Shown here in pieces: positions 46,860 to 58,349 of a stretch of 64,000 nucleotides of DNA. Position numbers and translations under genes: made by a program. The notes beneath the pieces are model-generated. The model saw only the letters and a list, made by a program, of their open reading frames with translations, was not told the DNA's origin and did not search any database. Positions within the stretch are counted from its first letter, which is position 1, and each line of letters starts with the position of its first letter. The DNA is from Erwinia sp. E_sp_B01_1 (GTDB taxonomy: Bacteria; Pseudomonadota; Gammaproteobacteria; Enterobacterales; Enterobacteriaceae): NCBI RefSeq assembly GCF_036865545.1, contig NZ_CP142208.1, positions 3,162,001 to 3,226,000 of the forward strand. The letters run 5' to 3'.

Positions 46860-47033
46860 CCCGGCTCCTTGTTTTCATTGTGGGATCTGATGAGGTAAAG
46901 CATACCAGATGTGGCTGGAGCTGCGTGAAATGCACGGTAAAAACGGGGGTGAGATCGCGGGAATGTTTACGCAGGGACAGCCTTTCGGTTACCATCTATT
47001 CCCCCTATTTAAACAGGTATAGCAAGTCTCACT

Positions 47034-49151
47034 ATGACTCAAGTCGCGAAAAAAATATTGGTAACGTGCGCACTGCCGTACGCCAACGGTTCCATTCATC
47101 TCGGCCACATGCTCGAGCATATCCAGGCAGATATTTGGGTCCGTTACCAGCGAATGCGCGGCAATCAGGTTTACTTCATCTGTGCGGACGATGCACACGG
47201 TACGCCAATCATGCTGAAAGCTCAGCAGATGGGCGTGGCTCCCGAGCAGATGATTGCTGAGATGAGTCAGGAACATCAGACCGACTTTGCCGGTTTTGAC
47301 ATCAGCTATGACAACTATCACTCCACGCACAGCGATGAGAACCGCGAGCTTTCCGAGCTGATCTATACCCGTCTGAAAGAGAATGGCTTCATCAAGAACC
47401 GCACCATTTCTCAGCTGTACGACCCGGAAAAAGGCATGTTCCTGCCGGATCGTTTTGTTAAAGGCACCTGCCCGAAATGTAAGTCGCCTGACCAGTACGG
47501 TGACAACTGTGAAGTGTGTGGCGCAACCTACAGCCCGACCGAGCTGATCAATCCTCAGTCCGTGGTATCAGGCGCCACGCCGGTAATGCGTGACTCTGAG
47601 CACTTCTTCTTCGACCTGCCTGAGTTCAGTGAAATGCTCAGGGCCTGGACCCGTTCTGGTGCGCTTCAGGAGCAGGTTGCCAATAAGATGCAGGAGTGGT
47701 TTGAATCAGGCCTGAATCAGTGGGATATCTCCCGTGATGCGCCTTACTTCGGCTTTGAAATTCCAGGTGCGCCCGGCAAATATTTCTACGTCTGGCTGGA
47801 TGCGCCTATCGGTTATATGGGCTCGTTCAAGAACCTGTGCGACAAGCGTGGCGACATCAATTTCGATGATTTCTGGAAAAAAGATTCAGACGCCGACCTT
47901 TACCACTTCATTGGCAAAGACATCGTCTATTTCCACAGTCTGTTCTGGCCAGCAATGCTGGAAGGCAGCAACTTCCGTAAGCCGACCAACCTGTTCGTGC
48001 ATGGTTATGTCACGGTTAACGGCGCGAAAATGTCCAAATCGCGCGGCACCTTCATCAAAGCCAGCACCTGGTTACAGCATCTGGATGCCGACAGCCTGCG
48101 CTACTACTACGCTGCCAAGCTCTCTTCGCGCATCGACGACATCGACCTGAATCTGGAAGATTTCGTACAGCGCGTGAATGCCGACATCGTTAACAAAGTG
48201 GTTAACCTCGCCTCACGTAACGCCGGGTTTATCAACAAGCGCTTCGACGGCAAACTCTCTGCTGAGCTGGCCGATCCTGCGCTGTATAAAACCTTCACCG
48301 ATGCGTCAGCCAGCATTGGCGAAGCCTGGAGCAGCCGTGAGTTTGGGCGTGCGGTGCGTGAAATCATGGCGCTGGCCGATGTGGCAAACCGCTACGTTGA
48401 TGAACAAGCTCCCTGGGTGGTGGCAAAACAGGAAGGCCGTGACGCCGACCTGCAGGCTATCTGCTCAATGGGCATCAACATGTTCCGCGTGCTGATGACC
48501 TGGCTGAAGCCGGTCCTGCCTTCCCTGACCGAACGCACTGAAGCGTTCCTGAATGTGGAACTGAGCTGGGATGGCATCCAACAGCCGCTGCTCGATCACC
48601 CCATCACCGCCTTCAAAGCGCTTTACAGCCGTATTGAGATGGACAAAGTGAATGCGCTGATCGAAGCTTCCAAAGAAGATGCGGCAGTCGCTAACCAGCC
48701 CGCCGCTAACGGTTCCGGCACTGATGCGGCAGCGAGTAAAACGGCTGTTGCGGGTGCAGGAAAAGATAAGGCAGCGGGCAAGCCTGCAGCTAACAGTGCA
48801 GCAGGTGATGATGCAGTGGCCGACACCATCAACTTTGATGATTTCGCCAAAGTGGATATGCGTGTGGCGCTGATCAAAACGGCGGAACTGGTCGACGGCT
48901 CTGACAAATTGCTGCGTCTGGTGCTGGATATGGGCGGTGAGACCCGTCAGATCTTCTCCGGTATCCGCGCTGCTTATCCGGACCCTTCCGTACTGGAAGG
49001 CCGTATGACAGTGGTGGTGGCTAACCTGGCTCCCCGCAAGATGCGCTTTGGCGTGTCAGAAGGCATGGTGCTTTCAGCAGGCCCTGGCGGTAAAGACCTG
49101 TTTATCCTGGGTGCCGACAGCGGCGCTCAGCCGGGTATGCAGGTCAAATAA
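47034..49151 (+). CDS. metG: Methionyl-tRNA synthetase
   Basis: The product is 705 residues (E. coli 677). Class I signatures are HLGH (22-25) and KMSKS (near 331-335); the zinc knuckle CPKC...CEVC lies near 146-162. The C-terminal tRNA-binding domain starts at about residue 600 ([14 protein letters not shown]). The extra length lies in the Ala-rich linker before that domain (about 545-600), which is longer than in E. coli. A good terminator follows. Confidence 0.97.
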   Translation: MTQVAKKILVTCALPYANGSIHLGHMLEHIQADIWVRYQRMRGNQVYFICADDAHGTPIMLKAQQMGVAPEQMIAEMSQEHQTDFAGFDISYDNYHSTHSDENRELSELIYTRLKENGFIKNRTISQLYDPEKGMFLPDRFVKGTCPKCKSPDQYGDNCEVCGATYSPTELINPQSVVSGATPVMRDSEHFFFDLPEFSEMLRAWTRSGALQEQVANKMQEWFESGLNQWDISRDAPYFGFEIPGAPGKYFYVWLDAPIGYMGSFKNLCDKRGDINFDDFWKKDSDADLYHFIGKDIVYFHSLFWPAMLEGSNFRKPTNLFVHGYVTVNGAKMSKSRGTFIKASTWLQHLDADSLRYYYAAKLSSRIDDIDLNLEDFVQRVNADIVNKVVNLASRNAGFINKRFDGKLSAELADPALYKTFTDASASIGEAWSSREFGRAVREIMALADVANRYVDEQAPWVVAKQEGRDADLQAICSMGINMFRVLMTWLKPVLPSLTERTEAFLNVELSWDGIQQPLLDHPITAFKALYSRIEMDKVNALIEASKEDAAVANQPAANGSGTDAAASKTAVAGAGKDKAAGKPAANSAAGDDAVADTINFDDFAKVDMRVALIKTAELVDGSDKLLRLVLDMGGETRQIFSGIRAAYPDPSVLEGRMTVVVANLAPRKMRFGVSEGMVLSAGPGGKDLFILGADSGAQPGMQVK

Positions 49152-49175
49152 TCCTGCGTGATGCGGTGACGACTG

Positions 49176-49205
49176 AAAGGGGCGAAAGAGATTTCGTCCC
49201 TTTTT
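49176..49205 (+). terminator. metG terminator
   Basis: AAAGGGGCGAAA and TTTCGTCCCTTT pair (one mismatch) around a GAGA loop and run into TTTTTC. It starts about 25 bases after metG. Confidence 0.85.
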
Positions 49206-49290
49206 CACATCTGCTTGCTGCATCGGTGTGACCCGTAGCACGTTTTCTCATTTCAACGTATGATTCAGTTTCATTAAACAGGAGCTTATC

Positions 49291-49686
49291 ATGCGCACCG
49301 CGCTGTCTGTGGGCTGGCGATACCTTCGCGCCTTTGTGATCATTTACCTCTGCCTTTATGCCGGTAACGGCCTCGCTGCCCTGCTCCCCGTGACCATTCC
49401 GGGCAGTATCATTGGCATGCTTATCCTCTTTGTTCTGCTGGCAACGCAAATCCTTCCGGTGAAGTGGGTTAAACCCGGCAGTACGCTGTTGATCCGCTAT
49501 ATGGGCCTGCTGTTTGTGCCGATCAGCGTGGGTATCATGAGTTATACCGACATCCTCACCGCCCAGTTTGGTCCGATTGTCGTCTCCTGTGTCCTCAGCA
49601 CCTTTGTCGTCCTGATTACCGTCGGGCTGGCTTCCCATAAATTACACAGCCGTCCTCTGGTCGGGCCGGGAGCAAAAGATGAGTGA
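49291..49686 (+). CDS. yohJ: YohJ, LrgA/CidA-like membrane protein
   Basis: The product is 131 residues (E. coli 132) with four hydrophobic segments and the LrgA/CidA signature [11 protein letters not shown]. In other bacteria this holin-like partner works with LrgB. It overlaps yohK by eight bases. A ribosome site CAGGAG lies nine bases ahead. Confidence 0.93.
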   Translation: MRTALSVGWRYLRAFVIIYLCLYAGNGLAALLPVTIPGSIIGMLILFVLLATQILPVKWVKPGSTLLIRYMGLLFVPISVGIMSYTDILTAQFGPIVVSCVLSTFVVLITVGLASHKLHSRPLVGPGAKDE

Positions 49687-50371
49687 TATCTGGTGGTCGC
49701 TACCGCTGACCGTGCTGGTCTTTTTTGCCGCCCGCCGGGTTGCTGCAAAAGTGAAGATCTCACTGGTTAATCCGCTGCTGCTTTCGATGGCGGTTATAAT
49801 TCCCCTGCTGCTGCTGATCCAGATGCCCTATGCCCGCTATTTCCAGGGCAGTTCGGTGCTTAATCACCTGCTACAACCCTCTGTCGTGGCGCTGGCTATC
49901 CCCCTTTATGAGCAGATGAATCAAATCCGCGCCCGCTGGAAATCGATCATTGGCGTCTGCTTTATGGGCAGCATGACGGCGATGATTTCCGGCACCGCAA
50001 TCGCACTGTGGATGGGCGCTACGCCACAAATCGCCGCCACTATCATGCCAAAATCCGTCACCACACCTATTGCAATGGCGGTTTCCGGGACGCTGGGGGG
50101 AATTCCAGCGATAAGCGCCATCTGCGTGCTGATTGCCGGGGTTCTGGGTGCTGTATTCGGGCATATGATTCTGAACCTGCTGAAAATTTCCGGAAAACCT
50201 TCCCGCGGATTAGCCATAGGCAACGCTTCCCATGCGCTGGGCACCGCCCGTTGTGCCGAACTGGACTATCAGGAAGGCGCTTACAGCTCGCTGGCGCTGG
50301 TGATCTGTGGAATTATCACCTCACTGCTGGCCCCTTTCCTGTTTCCGCTGCTGATGGCCTTCTGGGGATAG
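49679..50371 (+). CDS. yohK: YohK, LrgB-like membrane protein
   Basis: At 230 residues (E. coli 231) this LrgB-family protein has many hydrophobic segments and the conserved [17 protein letters not shown] and [12 protein letters not shown]. Members of the LrgAB family are linked to cell lysis control or, in some bacteria, to pyruvate or glycolate transport; the E. coli role is reported as 3-hydroxypropionate export or similar but I am unsure. It is translated with yohJ, upstream of cdd as in E. coli. Confidence 0.93.
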   Translation: MSDIWWSLPLTVLVFFAARRVAAKVKISLVNPLLLSMAVIIPLLLLIQMPYARYFQGSSVLNHLLQPSVVALAIPLYEQMNQIRARWKSIIGVCFMGSMTAMISGTAIALWMGATPQIAATIMPKSVTTPIAMAVSGTLGGIPAISAICVLIAGVLGAVFGHMILNLLKISGKPSRGLAIGNASHALGTARCAELDYQEGAYSSLALVICGIITSLLAPFLFPLLMAFWG

Positions 50372-50444
50372 CCTGGCCCGGTCTGGGGTTAATTTGCGAG
50401 AGATCCCGCATTTTGTAATCAGGTTTCATAAATTGCATTGCTTG

Positions 50445-50487
50445 CGTGATATCAATCACATATAACCTTGCAACTGACCGCTAAAAT
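50445..50487 (+). promoter_or_regulatory. cdd promoter with CRP site
   Basis: CGTGA-TATCAA-TCACA (50445-50460) is a strong CRP site. A -10 box TAAAAT lies at 50482-50487, giving a start near 50494 and the CRP centre at about -41.5. In E. coli cdd is controlled by CRP and CytR; a second CRP site and the CytR contacts were not assigned here. Confidence 0.75.
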
Positions 50488-50517
50488 TAGCAGCCAAATT
50501 TGCCAGAGAGGCCTGAT

Positions 50518-51402
50518 ATGCACCCAAGATTCCTTGCCGCGTTTGCCACGCTGCCGTCACCTTTGCAGACCGCCCTGCAGCCCATTATTTCTGCCGCTGA
50601 CTTTCAGGCTTTCCTGACCCCGTCACAGGTTACAGAGATCAAAGCCGCAACCGGACTGGACGATCGGGAACTGGCTTTTGCCCTGCTGCCGCTGGCGGCG
50701 GCCTGCGCCGTGGCCCCGCTCTCCAACTTCAATGTGGGGGCGCTGGCAAGGGGCGAAAGCGGGCATCTCTATTTTGGTGCGAACATGGAATTTGTCGGGG
50801 CCACTATGCAGCAAACGGTGCATGCAGAGCAGAGCGCGGTGACCCACGCCTGGCTGCGTGGCGAGTCAGCGCTGGAAGCCATTACCGTGAACTACACGCC
50901 CTGTGGTCACTGCCGCCAGTTTATGAATGAGCTGAACAGCGGCACGGCACTGGCCATTCATCTGCCGGGGCGCGCGCCCTCCACGCTGGGGGATTATCTG
51001 CCGGATGCTTTTGGCCCACGCGATCTGGAGATCAAAACGCTGCTGATGGATGAAGTCGATCATGGTCTGCAAATTCAGGGGGATCCCCTTGCTCAGGCGG
51101 CACTTCAGGCGGCTAACCGTAGCCACGCGCCTTATACGCAGGCATGGAGCGGCGTGGCGTTGCAAACCGCAGAAGGCGCGATTTTTGCCGGGCGGTATGC
51201 TGAAAATGCGGCATTCAACCCCAGCCTTCCTCCCCTGCAGGCTGCCCTGAATTTACTGAGTCTTTCGGGACACGACGTGCTGAATATCCAGCGTGCCGTT
51301 CTGGCCGAAGCGCCGGAAGCCAAAGTCATTCAGCGTCAGGCCACTGTGGCTACACTTCAGGCGCTGGGCTGCACCAATATCACCACTATTCCTCTGGCCT
51401 GA
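50518..51402 (+). CDS. cdd: Cytidine deaminase
   Basis: The product is 294 residues, the E. coli length, from ATG 50518. The zinc and catalytic residues His102 and Glu104 (VHAEQSA) and Cys129 and Cys132 (PCGHC) are all present, and the C-terminal half is the inactive second domain of the dimeric enterobacterial type. It converts cytidine and deoxycytidine to uridine and deoxyuridine for salvage and carbon use. Confidence 0.97.
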   Translation: MHPRFLAAFATLPSPLQTALQPIISAADFQAFLTPSQVTEIKAATGLDDRELAFALLPLAAACAVAPLSNFNVGALARGESGHLYFGANMEFVGATMQQTVHAEQSAVTHAWLRGESALEAITVNYTPCGHCRQFMNELNSGTALAIHLPGRAPSTLGDYLPDAFGPRDLEIKTLLMDEVDHGLQIQGDPLAQAALQAANRSHAPYTQAWSGVALQTAEGAIFAGRYAENAAFNPSLPPLQAALNLLSLSGHDVLNIQRAVLAEAPEAKVIQRQATVATLQALGCTNITTIPLA

Positions 51403-51569
51403 CCACCCGCCTTTCAGGATGCTGCTCTTCGCGGCATCCTGCGCTTTGTCCCTCAAAATTACGTAAATTTCGCACCTTTTGTTATATCCGGTTAACAAAA
51501 GCTGTACTTTCAGACCAGTTATTTTAGGATTGCCCCCACAACATTTTGATCCGAATGAGTATTGATTGC

Positions 51570-53267
51570 ATGGAACTCGAATACGAAAGTAAACGACCGC
51601 TGTATATCCCTTATGCCGGCCCTATCTTGCTGGAATTCCCACTGTTAAATAAGGGAAGCGCTTTCTCTGTTGAGGAGCGCAACGAATTCAACCTCCGTGG
51701 CCTGCTGCCCGAAACAGTGGAAACGATCGAAGAACAGGCAAAACGTGCGTGGCGTCAGTTCCAGGATTTCAAAAACGATAACGATAAACACGTCTACCTG
51801 CGTAACATCCAGGACACCAACGAAACCCTGTTCTATCGCCTGCTGGACAACCATCTTGAAGAGATGATGCCGATCATCTACACCCCAACCGTCGGCGCAG
51901 CCTGTGAGCACTTCTCGGAAATCTATCGTCGTGCGCGTGGCGTATTCATCTCCTACCCGAACCGCGGCAACATTGAAGATATGCTGCAAAACGCCACCAA
52001 GCAGAATGTAAAAGTGATCGTCGTTACCGACGGCGAGCGCATTCTGGGTCTGGGCGACCAGGGCATCGGCGGAATGGGTATTCCTATTGGTAAGCTCTCC
52101 CTTTATACCGCCTGTGGCGGCATCAGCCCGGCTTATACCCTGCCAATCGTGCTGGATGTGGGCACCAACAATCAGCAGTTGCTCAATGACCCGCTGTACA
52201 TGGGCTGGCGTCATCCGCGCATTACGGGCGAAGAGTACGATAACTTCGTCCATGAATTTATTCTGGCCGTGAAGAGCCGCTGGCCAAACGTGGTGTTGCA
52301 GTTCGAAGATTTCGCGCAAAAAAATGCCATGCCTTTACTGGAACGCTATCGCGACGAAGTCTGCTGCTTTAATGATGATATTCAGGGAACTGCGGCGGTC
52401 ACGCTGGGAACGCTGATCGCCGCAAGTCGTGCGGCAGGCAGTAAGATGAGCGAGCAGAAGGTGGTGTTCCTCGGTGCCGGTTCCGCCGGTTGCGGCATCG
52501 CTGAGCAGATCATCGCGCAGATGAAGTCAGAAGGTCTGAGCGACGAAGAAGCACGCTCGCGGGTCTTTATGGTTGACCGTTTCGGCCTGCTGACTGACAA
52601 GCTGCCGAACCTGCTGAACTTCCAGAGCAAGCTGGTGCAGAAAAGCGAGAAGCTGGCAGAATGGCACACCGGCTCTGACTCGATTTCGCTGCTGGACGTG
52701 GTGCGCAATGCCCGTCCTGATATTCTGATTGGCGTTTCCGGCCAGCCGGGCCTGTTCAGCGAAGAGATCATCCGCGAGATGCATAAGCACTGCAATCGCC
52801 CTATCGTGATGCCGCTCTCTAACCCTACCTCACGCGTTGAAGCCACGCCGCAGGACATCATGGCCTGGACCGACGGCGCAGCGCTGGTAGCCACCGGTAG
52901 CCCGTTCTCGCCGGTGATGTGGAAAGAGAAAACCTACCCTATTGCCCAGTGCAATAACTCCTATATCTTCCCGGGGATCGGCCTTGGCGTCATCGCCTCT
53001 GGCGCCACCCGCGTCACGGACAGTATGCTGATGGCTGCCAGCCGCGCGCTGGCCGACTGCTCGCCACTGGTAAATGATGGCGTTGGCCCGGTACTGCCTG
53101 AAGTGAAAGATATTCAGGGCGTGTCAAAAGTGATCGCTATGGCCGTGGGTAAAGCCGCGCAGTTGGCAGGCGTTGCCGTCGTCACTTCTGAAGATGTACT
53201 TTCGAAAGCTATCGCAGCCAACTTCTGGCTGCCGCAATACCGTAACTATCGCCGGACCTCAATCTGA
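51570..53267 (+). CDS. maeA: NAD-dependent malic enzyme
   Basis: From ATG 51570 the product is 565 residues, exactly the E. coli MaeA (SfcA) length. It oxidatively decarboxylates malate to pyruvate. Seen are [16 protein letters not shown] with the catalytic Tyr, the metal and substrate segment [26 protein letters not shown], and the NAD-fold [11 protein letters not shown]. Two earlier in-frame starts (51546, 51555) add residues that E. coli lacks. It is followed by a strong hairpin. Confidence 0.97.
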   Translation: MELEYESKRPLYIPYAGPILLEFPLLNKGSAFSVEERNEFNLRGLLPETVETIEEQAKRAWRQFQDFKNDNDKHVYLRNIQDTNETLFYRLLDNHLEEMMPIIYTPTVGAACEHFSEIYRRARGVFISYPNRGNIEDMLQNATKQNVKVIVVTDGERILGLGDQGIGGMGIPIGKLSLYTACGGISPAYTLPIVLDVGTNNQQLLNDPLYMGWRHPRITGEEYDNFVHEFILAVKSRWPNVVLQFEDFAQKNAMPLLERYRDEVCCFNDDIQGTAAVTLGTLIAASRAAGSKMSEQKVVFLGAGSAGCGIAEQIIAQMKSEGLSDEEARSRVFMVDRFGLLTDKLPNLLNFQSKLVQKSEKLAEWHTGSDSISLLDVVRNARPDILIGVSGQPGLFSEEIIREMHKHCNRPIVMPLSNPTSRVEATPQDIMAWTDGAALVATGSPFSPVMWKEKTYPIAQCNNSYIFPGIGLGVIASGATRVTDSMLMAASRALADCSPLVNDGVGPVLPEVKDIQGVSKVIAMAVGKAAQLAGVAVVTSEDVLSKAIAANFWLPQYRNYRRTSI

Positions 53268-53272
53268 CGAAA

Positions 53273-53297
53273 AGGCCGGGTGTTTTGCACCCGGCCT
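53273..53297. terminator. Hairpin after maeA
   Basis: AGGCCGGGTG (53273-53282) and CACCCGGCCT (53288-53297) make a perfect 10-bp stem with a 5-nt loop, six bases after the stop. No T run follows. Confidence 0.6.
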
Positions 53298-53414
53298 GCG
53301 CCACATCACTTTTCTGCCGCTGAATCGTGCGAAAAGCCGCCAACCGGTGCGCTGTTGCTTGCTTCACCCCGCCGGGTCAAGTAGCCTTGAATGATTCTAT
53401 TTCTGCAAGTCTGA

Positions 53415-54329
<915 letters not shown>

Positions 54330-54341
54330 ATGTTTCTGAAA

Positions 54342-54365
54342 AAGCTCTGACTCTCGCCAGAGCTT
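54342..54365. terminator. Hairpin between sanA and the convergent gene
   Basis: AAGCTCTG (54342-54349) and CAGAGCTT (54358-54365) form an 8-bp stem with an 8-nt loop between two convergent genes; the plus-strand tail CCTGTCTG is only mildly T-rich. Confidence 0.55.
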
Positions 54366-54386
54366 CCTGTCTGCTATCTCCTGCCC

Positions 54387-54848
54387 TTACCTGATATGTT
54401 CTAATCCGCTTTCTGTCTGCACAAAACGCGGCGCTTTCAGATCGTCAACCTGAAAGGAGACAAGATCGAACAGCAAACCTCTGAAGGCTTCCTCAATCTC
54501 CGGGCTTAATACACGACTCAGCAAAGCCTGAGTCAGCGCACGGCAATACAACGTCACTGTTTCCGGCTCGGCGATAAAAGAACTGCTCCAGAAAACCGTT
54601 TCATCCTCAGTGGTCAACTGAGCGATGCGGGATTCAGGTACAGGTTCATTTAATGCTGTCTGTAATTGCGCCAGACAAGCCGCCATTTGCAAACAAATTG
54701 CGAGGCGCTCCTCATTATTATCAGATTCAACCAAAACGGAAACCAGACGCTCGTTATATTCCGCCAGATCCAGAAAATCCATTACCGGCGTTAAATGGGA
54801 AAGATGTATAAATTCAGAGCGAGTTTGAGTAAACTGTTTATCAGCCAT
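54387..54848 (-). CDS. Unrecognised soluble protein
   Basis: The product is 153 residues from ATG 54848, chosen for a near-perfect ribosome site (AGGAGGTAAC). It is acidic, mainly helical and Leu-rich, starting MADKQFTQTRSEF. There is no signal peptide, membrane helix or motif that I recognise. In E. coli this place holds yeiS. An AT-rich leader of about 450 bases lies before it, without other genes; the strong ribosome site suggests high expression. An unusually strong SD with AT-rich upstream DNA is seen in acquired genes. Confidence 0.7.
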   Translation of the reverse strand: MADKQFTQTRSEFIHLSHLTPVMDFLDLAEYNERLVSVLVESDNNEERLAICLQMAACLAQLQTALNEPVPESRIAQLTTEDETVFWSSSFIAEPETVTLYCRALTQALLSRVLSPEIEEAFRGLLFDLVSFQVDDLKAPRFVQTESGLEHIR

Positions 54849-55315
54849 GATGTTACCTCCTTTAACATTGTGGTCAGAGGCTCGTCGGTGCTTCAACACT
54901 GGCGAGCTTCGCTTTTATCAGCGCCTTTTAAATCGGCGCCTAACCACTTTATATCCGGCTGATAAAGACCGTCAATACTGTATAAAGCTCTTTTTCTTCA
55001 ATTAATTGAGTCGGGATATTTTTATGGAGGACAGCTCGAAAAAGAATGAAACACGTTGCAAAACGGACGGTATTTATTGACGCTGCTTCCAGATAAACCA
55101 AAAAAATTTTCTTCTGAATAGTGTTAATCTGCCGATTTAATTAACAAACATTAAATAGTTTTAAAAGAAACTGGCGAATTTAATTACACCCAATGAATTA
55201 ATACCAAAAATAATACTAACCCTTATTAAACCTCTAACTTCAGGGTTAAAATTTTTAAAATAATGGGAACATCAGATAATGCGCTTCAACATCGACAATG
55301 ATTTAACCTGCGTTT
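54849..55315. other. AT-rich stretch without genes upstream of the 54.4-kb gene
   Basis: Positions 54849-55315 contain no supported gene. From about 55080 to 55270 the DNA is very AT-rich (for example TTAATTAACAAACATTAAATAG). It probably holds the promoter of the minus-strand gene and acquired DNA of H-NS-bound type; no box could be assigned with confidence. Confidence 0.4.
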
Positions 55316-55492
55316 TTGAACTGTGTATCCACCAACTTACCGACATCACCGATATCTGCGGGCGGCACCACAGAGCACTTTAGCTGAGTGTATGCCGCAT
55401 GGATGCGGCATCCAAGCCTACATGGACGTATTTACGGCGTCCCGGAAAACGTGCTCTGTGGTGACGCCTGACATTTGAACCCGGTGTTGACC
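55316..55492 (+). repeat. Palindromic ~177-bp repeat, copy B
   Basis: This has the same layout as copy A: CTGTGTATCCACCAAC at left, CACAGAGCAC near the outer stem, the inner hairpin ATGCCGCAT-GG-ATGCGGCAT, then CATGGACGTATTTACGG, GTGCTCTGTG and the tail GAACCCGGTGTTGACC. Its left stem arm resembles copy C and its right arm copy A, so the middle of its stem pairs less well. Confidence 0.85.
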
Positions 55493-55498
55493 TGAGTT

Positions 55499-55578
55499 TT
55501 TGACCTGTGCAGCCACCGAAATTCCCGCCATCACTGATATCTGTGGTGACGCCATACATCTGAACCCGGTGTTGACCT
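55499..55578 (+). repeat. Internally deleted copy of the palindromic repeat
   Basis: The left block (TGACCTGTGCAGCCACC to CACTGATATCTG) joins straight to the right block (TGGTGACGCC to CCGGTGTTGACC), with the whole hairpin core of about 95 bases missing. A further fragment, 55593-55615, repeats GGAAAACGTGCTC and forms a CCCCGG/CCGGGG hairpin. Confidence 0.75.
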
Positions 55579-55643
55579 TAAGATTTACACAGCCCCGGAA
55601 AACGTGCTCCGGGGTAAAGCCTCACTACAGAACTGGTTTTAAC

Positions 55644-56423
55644 CTAATGGATTATCAAGCGAGGAAGAGTAGCGTCGAACGTTGTAATACCGATATTGTG
55701 GTAACGATCTGTCGCCGACACGATTGCCAATATCTGGTCTGCCGGATCGATGCTGAGCGCGTAAGGATTCCAGTGAGATATTTGCTGCTCACTAAGTAGC
55801 AAAGCATCCCAGGGTTTGAAACCACCAATACCCTCACCACCTTGCGTTAAAATGTCTACGAAGTGCTTCTGGCTGGCATCATAAACCTGGACGCGGCCTG
55901 ACTGAATCATTCCGTTTGCCCAGATTTTGGCGCCGAAGACCGTTTGGTGATCATCACTGATTACGTGACGATGCCAGTTCAGAAGAAAAGCATACACGGT
56001 ACGAGCCATTGCCCTTTTCTCTTTAGCTGGCTCTACAAATGCGCCTTTAATCTGAATACCGGCATCATTGCCAGCCTTAGTGCGGAAAAGGAAGTTTCTG
56101 TAAACAAAACGGGCGACTTGCTTATCTTCATCATCTTCATCTTCGCCCACCGTAACGCGAATGTAATGAACGATCTCTTCTTCAGTATCTCCTTCCAGAC
56201 TGCGATCAAGTGCAAGTTCACGCAACCAGCCATTATCTTCTCCACCAACGATAGAAACCGTAACACAATAAGCGTAGGGAGAACCGGTAAGCTTCCATTC
56301 AATAAGGCGCAATACGTCATAAACAGGGGAGACTAAATAACCTACCCGATTTTTTTGTCGGGATATACAGTCAGGAAAGATATCGAGGTTTTTGCTATAA
56401 CCTGAAACTATTGATGGAGCCAT
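55644..56423 (-). CDS. Unrecognised protein, second gene of the repeat-flanked module
   Basis: The product is 259 residues, cytosolic in appearance, with an acidic patch (VGEDEDDEDKQ near 91-101) and many aromatics. The segment RHVISDDHQTVFGAKIWANG followed by GRVQVYDASQKH recalls, only loosely, phage-encoded acetyltransferase-like proteins; I do not name a function. It starts inside the end of the 136-residue gene (16-base overlap), so the two are co-expressed. Flanked on both sides by copies of the palindromic repeat. No E. coli counterpart. Confidence 0.65.
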   Translation of the reverse strand: MAPSIVSGYSKNLDIFPDCISRQKNRVGYLVSPVYDVLRLIEWKLTGSPYAYCVTVSIVGGEDNGWLRELALDRSLEGDTEEEIVHYIRVTVGEDEDDEDKQVARFVYRNFLFRTKAGNDAGIQIKGAFVEPAKEKRAMARTVYAFLLNWHRHVISDDHQTVFGAKIWANGMIQSGRVQVYDASQKHFVDILTQGGEGIGGFKPWDALLLSEQQISHWNPYALSIDPADQILAIVSATDRYHNIGITTFDATLPRLIIH

Positions 56424-56818
56424 TGTTTAGCGATACGCCTCTGAACTGAGGATTTATTGCGCACCAGACTAACATCAACACTGTATTTATTTTTCAAAAA
56501 TTCTGCGAGGCTTCGCTCAATTTCTGAATAGATTTCACCTTCCCGGTCAGCAATTTCCGGATATTGTGATTCCGGCGAAAGGGTAAAGCGAAGATGATTG
56601 TTCAGGACTATCAGTTCAGCAAAAGGCTTTACGGAAAATTCAGCGTCGTCCACAACACTTTTAATTGTAATAATAAAGTGCTGATCTCTGAGCGCACCCT
56701 CACTTTTCAGATGACGGATCTGGAGCATATCATCCCAGTGACGCAGCGGTATCGTTGCGATCGTCTCGGTGCAATCTCTGATCGTCTGTACTGAGCGGGA
56801 CGTATTAAGCGCATGCAT
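56408..56818 (-). CDS. Unrecognised protein, first gene of the repeat-flanked module
   Basis: The product is 136 residues with a ribosome site AAGGTGG before ATG 56818. The middle (FIITIKSVVDDAEFSVKPFAEL) suggests beta structure; the end (LAEFLKNKYSVDVSLVRNKS and a basic tail) a helix. No signal peptide or known motif. The overlap with the next gene and the small size fit a partner or regulator protein. Between its start and the mgl terminator lie about 440 bases that hold only repeat copy C. Confidence 0.6.
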   Translation of the reverse strand: MHALNTSRSVQTIRDCTETIATIPLRHWDDMLQIRHLKSEGALRDQHFIITIKSVVDDAEFSVKPFAELIVLNNHLRFTLSPESQYPEIADREGEIYSEIERSLAEFLKNKYSVDVSLVRNKSSVQRRIAKQWLHQ

Positions 56819-57048
56819 ATTTCCACCTTAGCCAGTTGCTCACTGAACGTGTCCGGCGACCTCCCCATCAGGGAGATCCAAAAGCTACGAGTATGTGCAA
56901 CGATAAAACTGTTCAGGCATTGACCAACTGTCAGACAAATTTACGCAATAGCCATGTAGTGTGCAACCTTATAAAGGATAAAAGTCCTTTCACGAAAGCA
57001 GGAAATGCTTTCCTCAGCAACACCGGTACCTGCGGGTGGCATCAGGCT

Positions 57049-57226
57049 TTTGACCTGTGTATCCACCAACTTACCGATACCACTGATATCTGCGGGTGGC
57101 ACCACAGAGCACTTTAGCTGAGTGTCAGCCGCATGGATGCGGCTGCCAAGGCTACAGGGATGTATTTACGCCGCCTCAGATAAAGTGCTCTGCGGTGACG
57201 CCATACATCTGAACCCGGTGTTGTCC
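57049..57226 (+). repeat. Palindromic ~177-bp repeat, copy C
   Basis: Full copy with TGACCTGTGTATCCACC at left. The outer stem is GAGCACTTTAGCTGAG against CTCAGATAAAGTGCTC, and the inner hairpin CAGCCGCAT-GG-ATGCGGCTG. Compared with copy A several stem positions differ on both sides at once. A partial duplicate of the left part (CCTGCGGGTGGCATCAG) precedes it at 57029-57045. Confidence 0.85.
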
Positions 57227-57259
57227 TCGTCCCTGATTTTGCCCTTACCGGCCACCCGC

Positions 57260-57292
57260 AAAAAAAACGCACCGGATTCTCATCCGATGCGC
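57260..57292 (-). terminator. Terminator of the mglBAC operon
   Basis: On the minus strand GCGCATCGGAT and ATCCGGTGCG pair with one mismatch around a GAGA loop and are followed by eight Ts. It lies about 30 bases after mglC. Confidence 0.9.
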
Positions 57293-57320
57293 TTTAAACA
57301 CTGCCTTCCCGAACTGAACG

Positions 57321-58331
57321 TTATTTCTTACGAGCGTACTTCAGGGAATCCAGCGCTACGGCGAAGATAATGATCCCGCCCTTGATAATGTACTGCCAGT
57401 ACGGGTTAACGCCGATATAGGTCAGACCGTAGTTGATTACGGTGAAAATCAACACGCCGGTTACCACGCCTGCGACTGTACCCACACCACCCGCAAACGA
57501 CACGCCGCCCACCACACAGGCTGCAATCGCATCCAGCTCATACATAAAGCCGAGGTTGTTGGTCGCCGAACCGATACGGCCCGCTTCCAGCATCCCGCCG
57601 AAGGCATAAAACACACCCGACAACGCATAAATCAGAATCAGGTTAAAGTTAACGTTTACGCCTGACACTCTTGCCGCTTCCGGGTTACCGCCGATGGCAA
57701 AAATGTTCTTACCAAAGCGGGTCTTGTTCCACAGCACCCAGACAAAGAAGATGGCGATGGCCGCGTAGAAAGTAATGTACGACAGCTTAAAATCACCTAA
57801 ACGAATAAAGCCCTGCGCAAAGGTCGAAAACTTCTCGTCAAAGCCCGCAATCGGTGAGGCACCCACGTAGTCGTAATACAGGGAGTTAATCCCGTAAACG
57901 ATAATCATCGTGCCCAGCGTGGTGATAAAGGGCGTCACCTTCAGGTAGGCAATGATCAGACCGTTCACCAGACCAATGATGCCACCAATGAAACAGACCG
58001 CCAGAATCACCAGAGGGATTGGCACCGTGTCCATATGCGGAAACACTTTGTTGGCATTGTCCATCGCCTGCAACAGCGTTGCCGCGACAACCGCTGCCAG
58101 ACCAACCTGACGTCCTGCTGACAGATCAGTACCCTGGGTGACGATTAACCCGGCAACACCCAGCGCAATAATGATACGCACGGAAGACTGGGTTAAAATG
58201 TTACTCAGGTTCATCAAACTTAAAAATGTCGGATCCTGGAAAATAATGATCGCCAGCAATACCAGCAACACAACGTAGATCCCACCCTCTTTTAACCAGG
58301 TGAGCGCACTTTTTTTATTTACTGCTTTCAT
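57321..58331 (-). CDS. mglC: MglC, galactose/methyl-galactoside ABC permease
   Basis: The product is 336 residues, the E. coli length, with about ten helices and the conserved permease segments GTDLSAGRQVGLAAV and NPEAARVSGVNV of the ribose/galactose branch. It forms the membrane pore for galactose uptake with MglA and MglB. It is last in mglBAC, 18 bases after mglA, and is followed by a strong terminator. Confidence 0.97.
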   Translation of the reverse strand: MKAVNKKSALTWLKEGGIYVVLLVLLAIIIFQDPTFLSLMNLSNILTQSSVRIIIALGVAGLIVTQGTDLSAGRQVGLAAVVAATLLQAMDNANKVFPHMDTVPIPLVILAVCFIGGIIGLVNGLIIAYLKVTPFITTLGTMIIVYGINSLYYDYVGASPIAGFDEKFSTFAQGFIRLGDFKLSYITFYAAIAIFFVWVLWNKTRFGKNIFAIGGNPEAARVSGVNVNFNLILIYALSGVFYAFGGMLEAGRIGSATNNLGFMYELDAIAACVVGGVSFAGGVGTVAGVVTGVLIFTVINYGLTYIGVNPYWQYIIKGGIIIFAVALDSLKYARKK

Positions 58332-58349
58332 GGTAACAGCCCTACCCTA

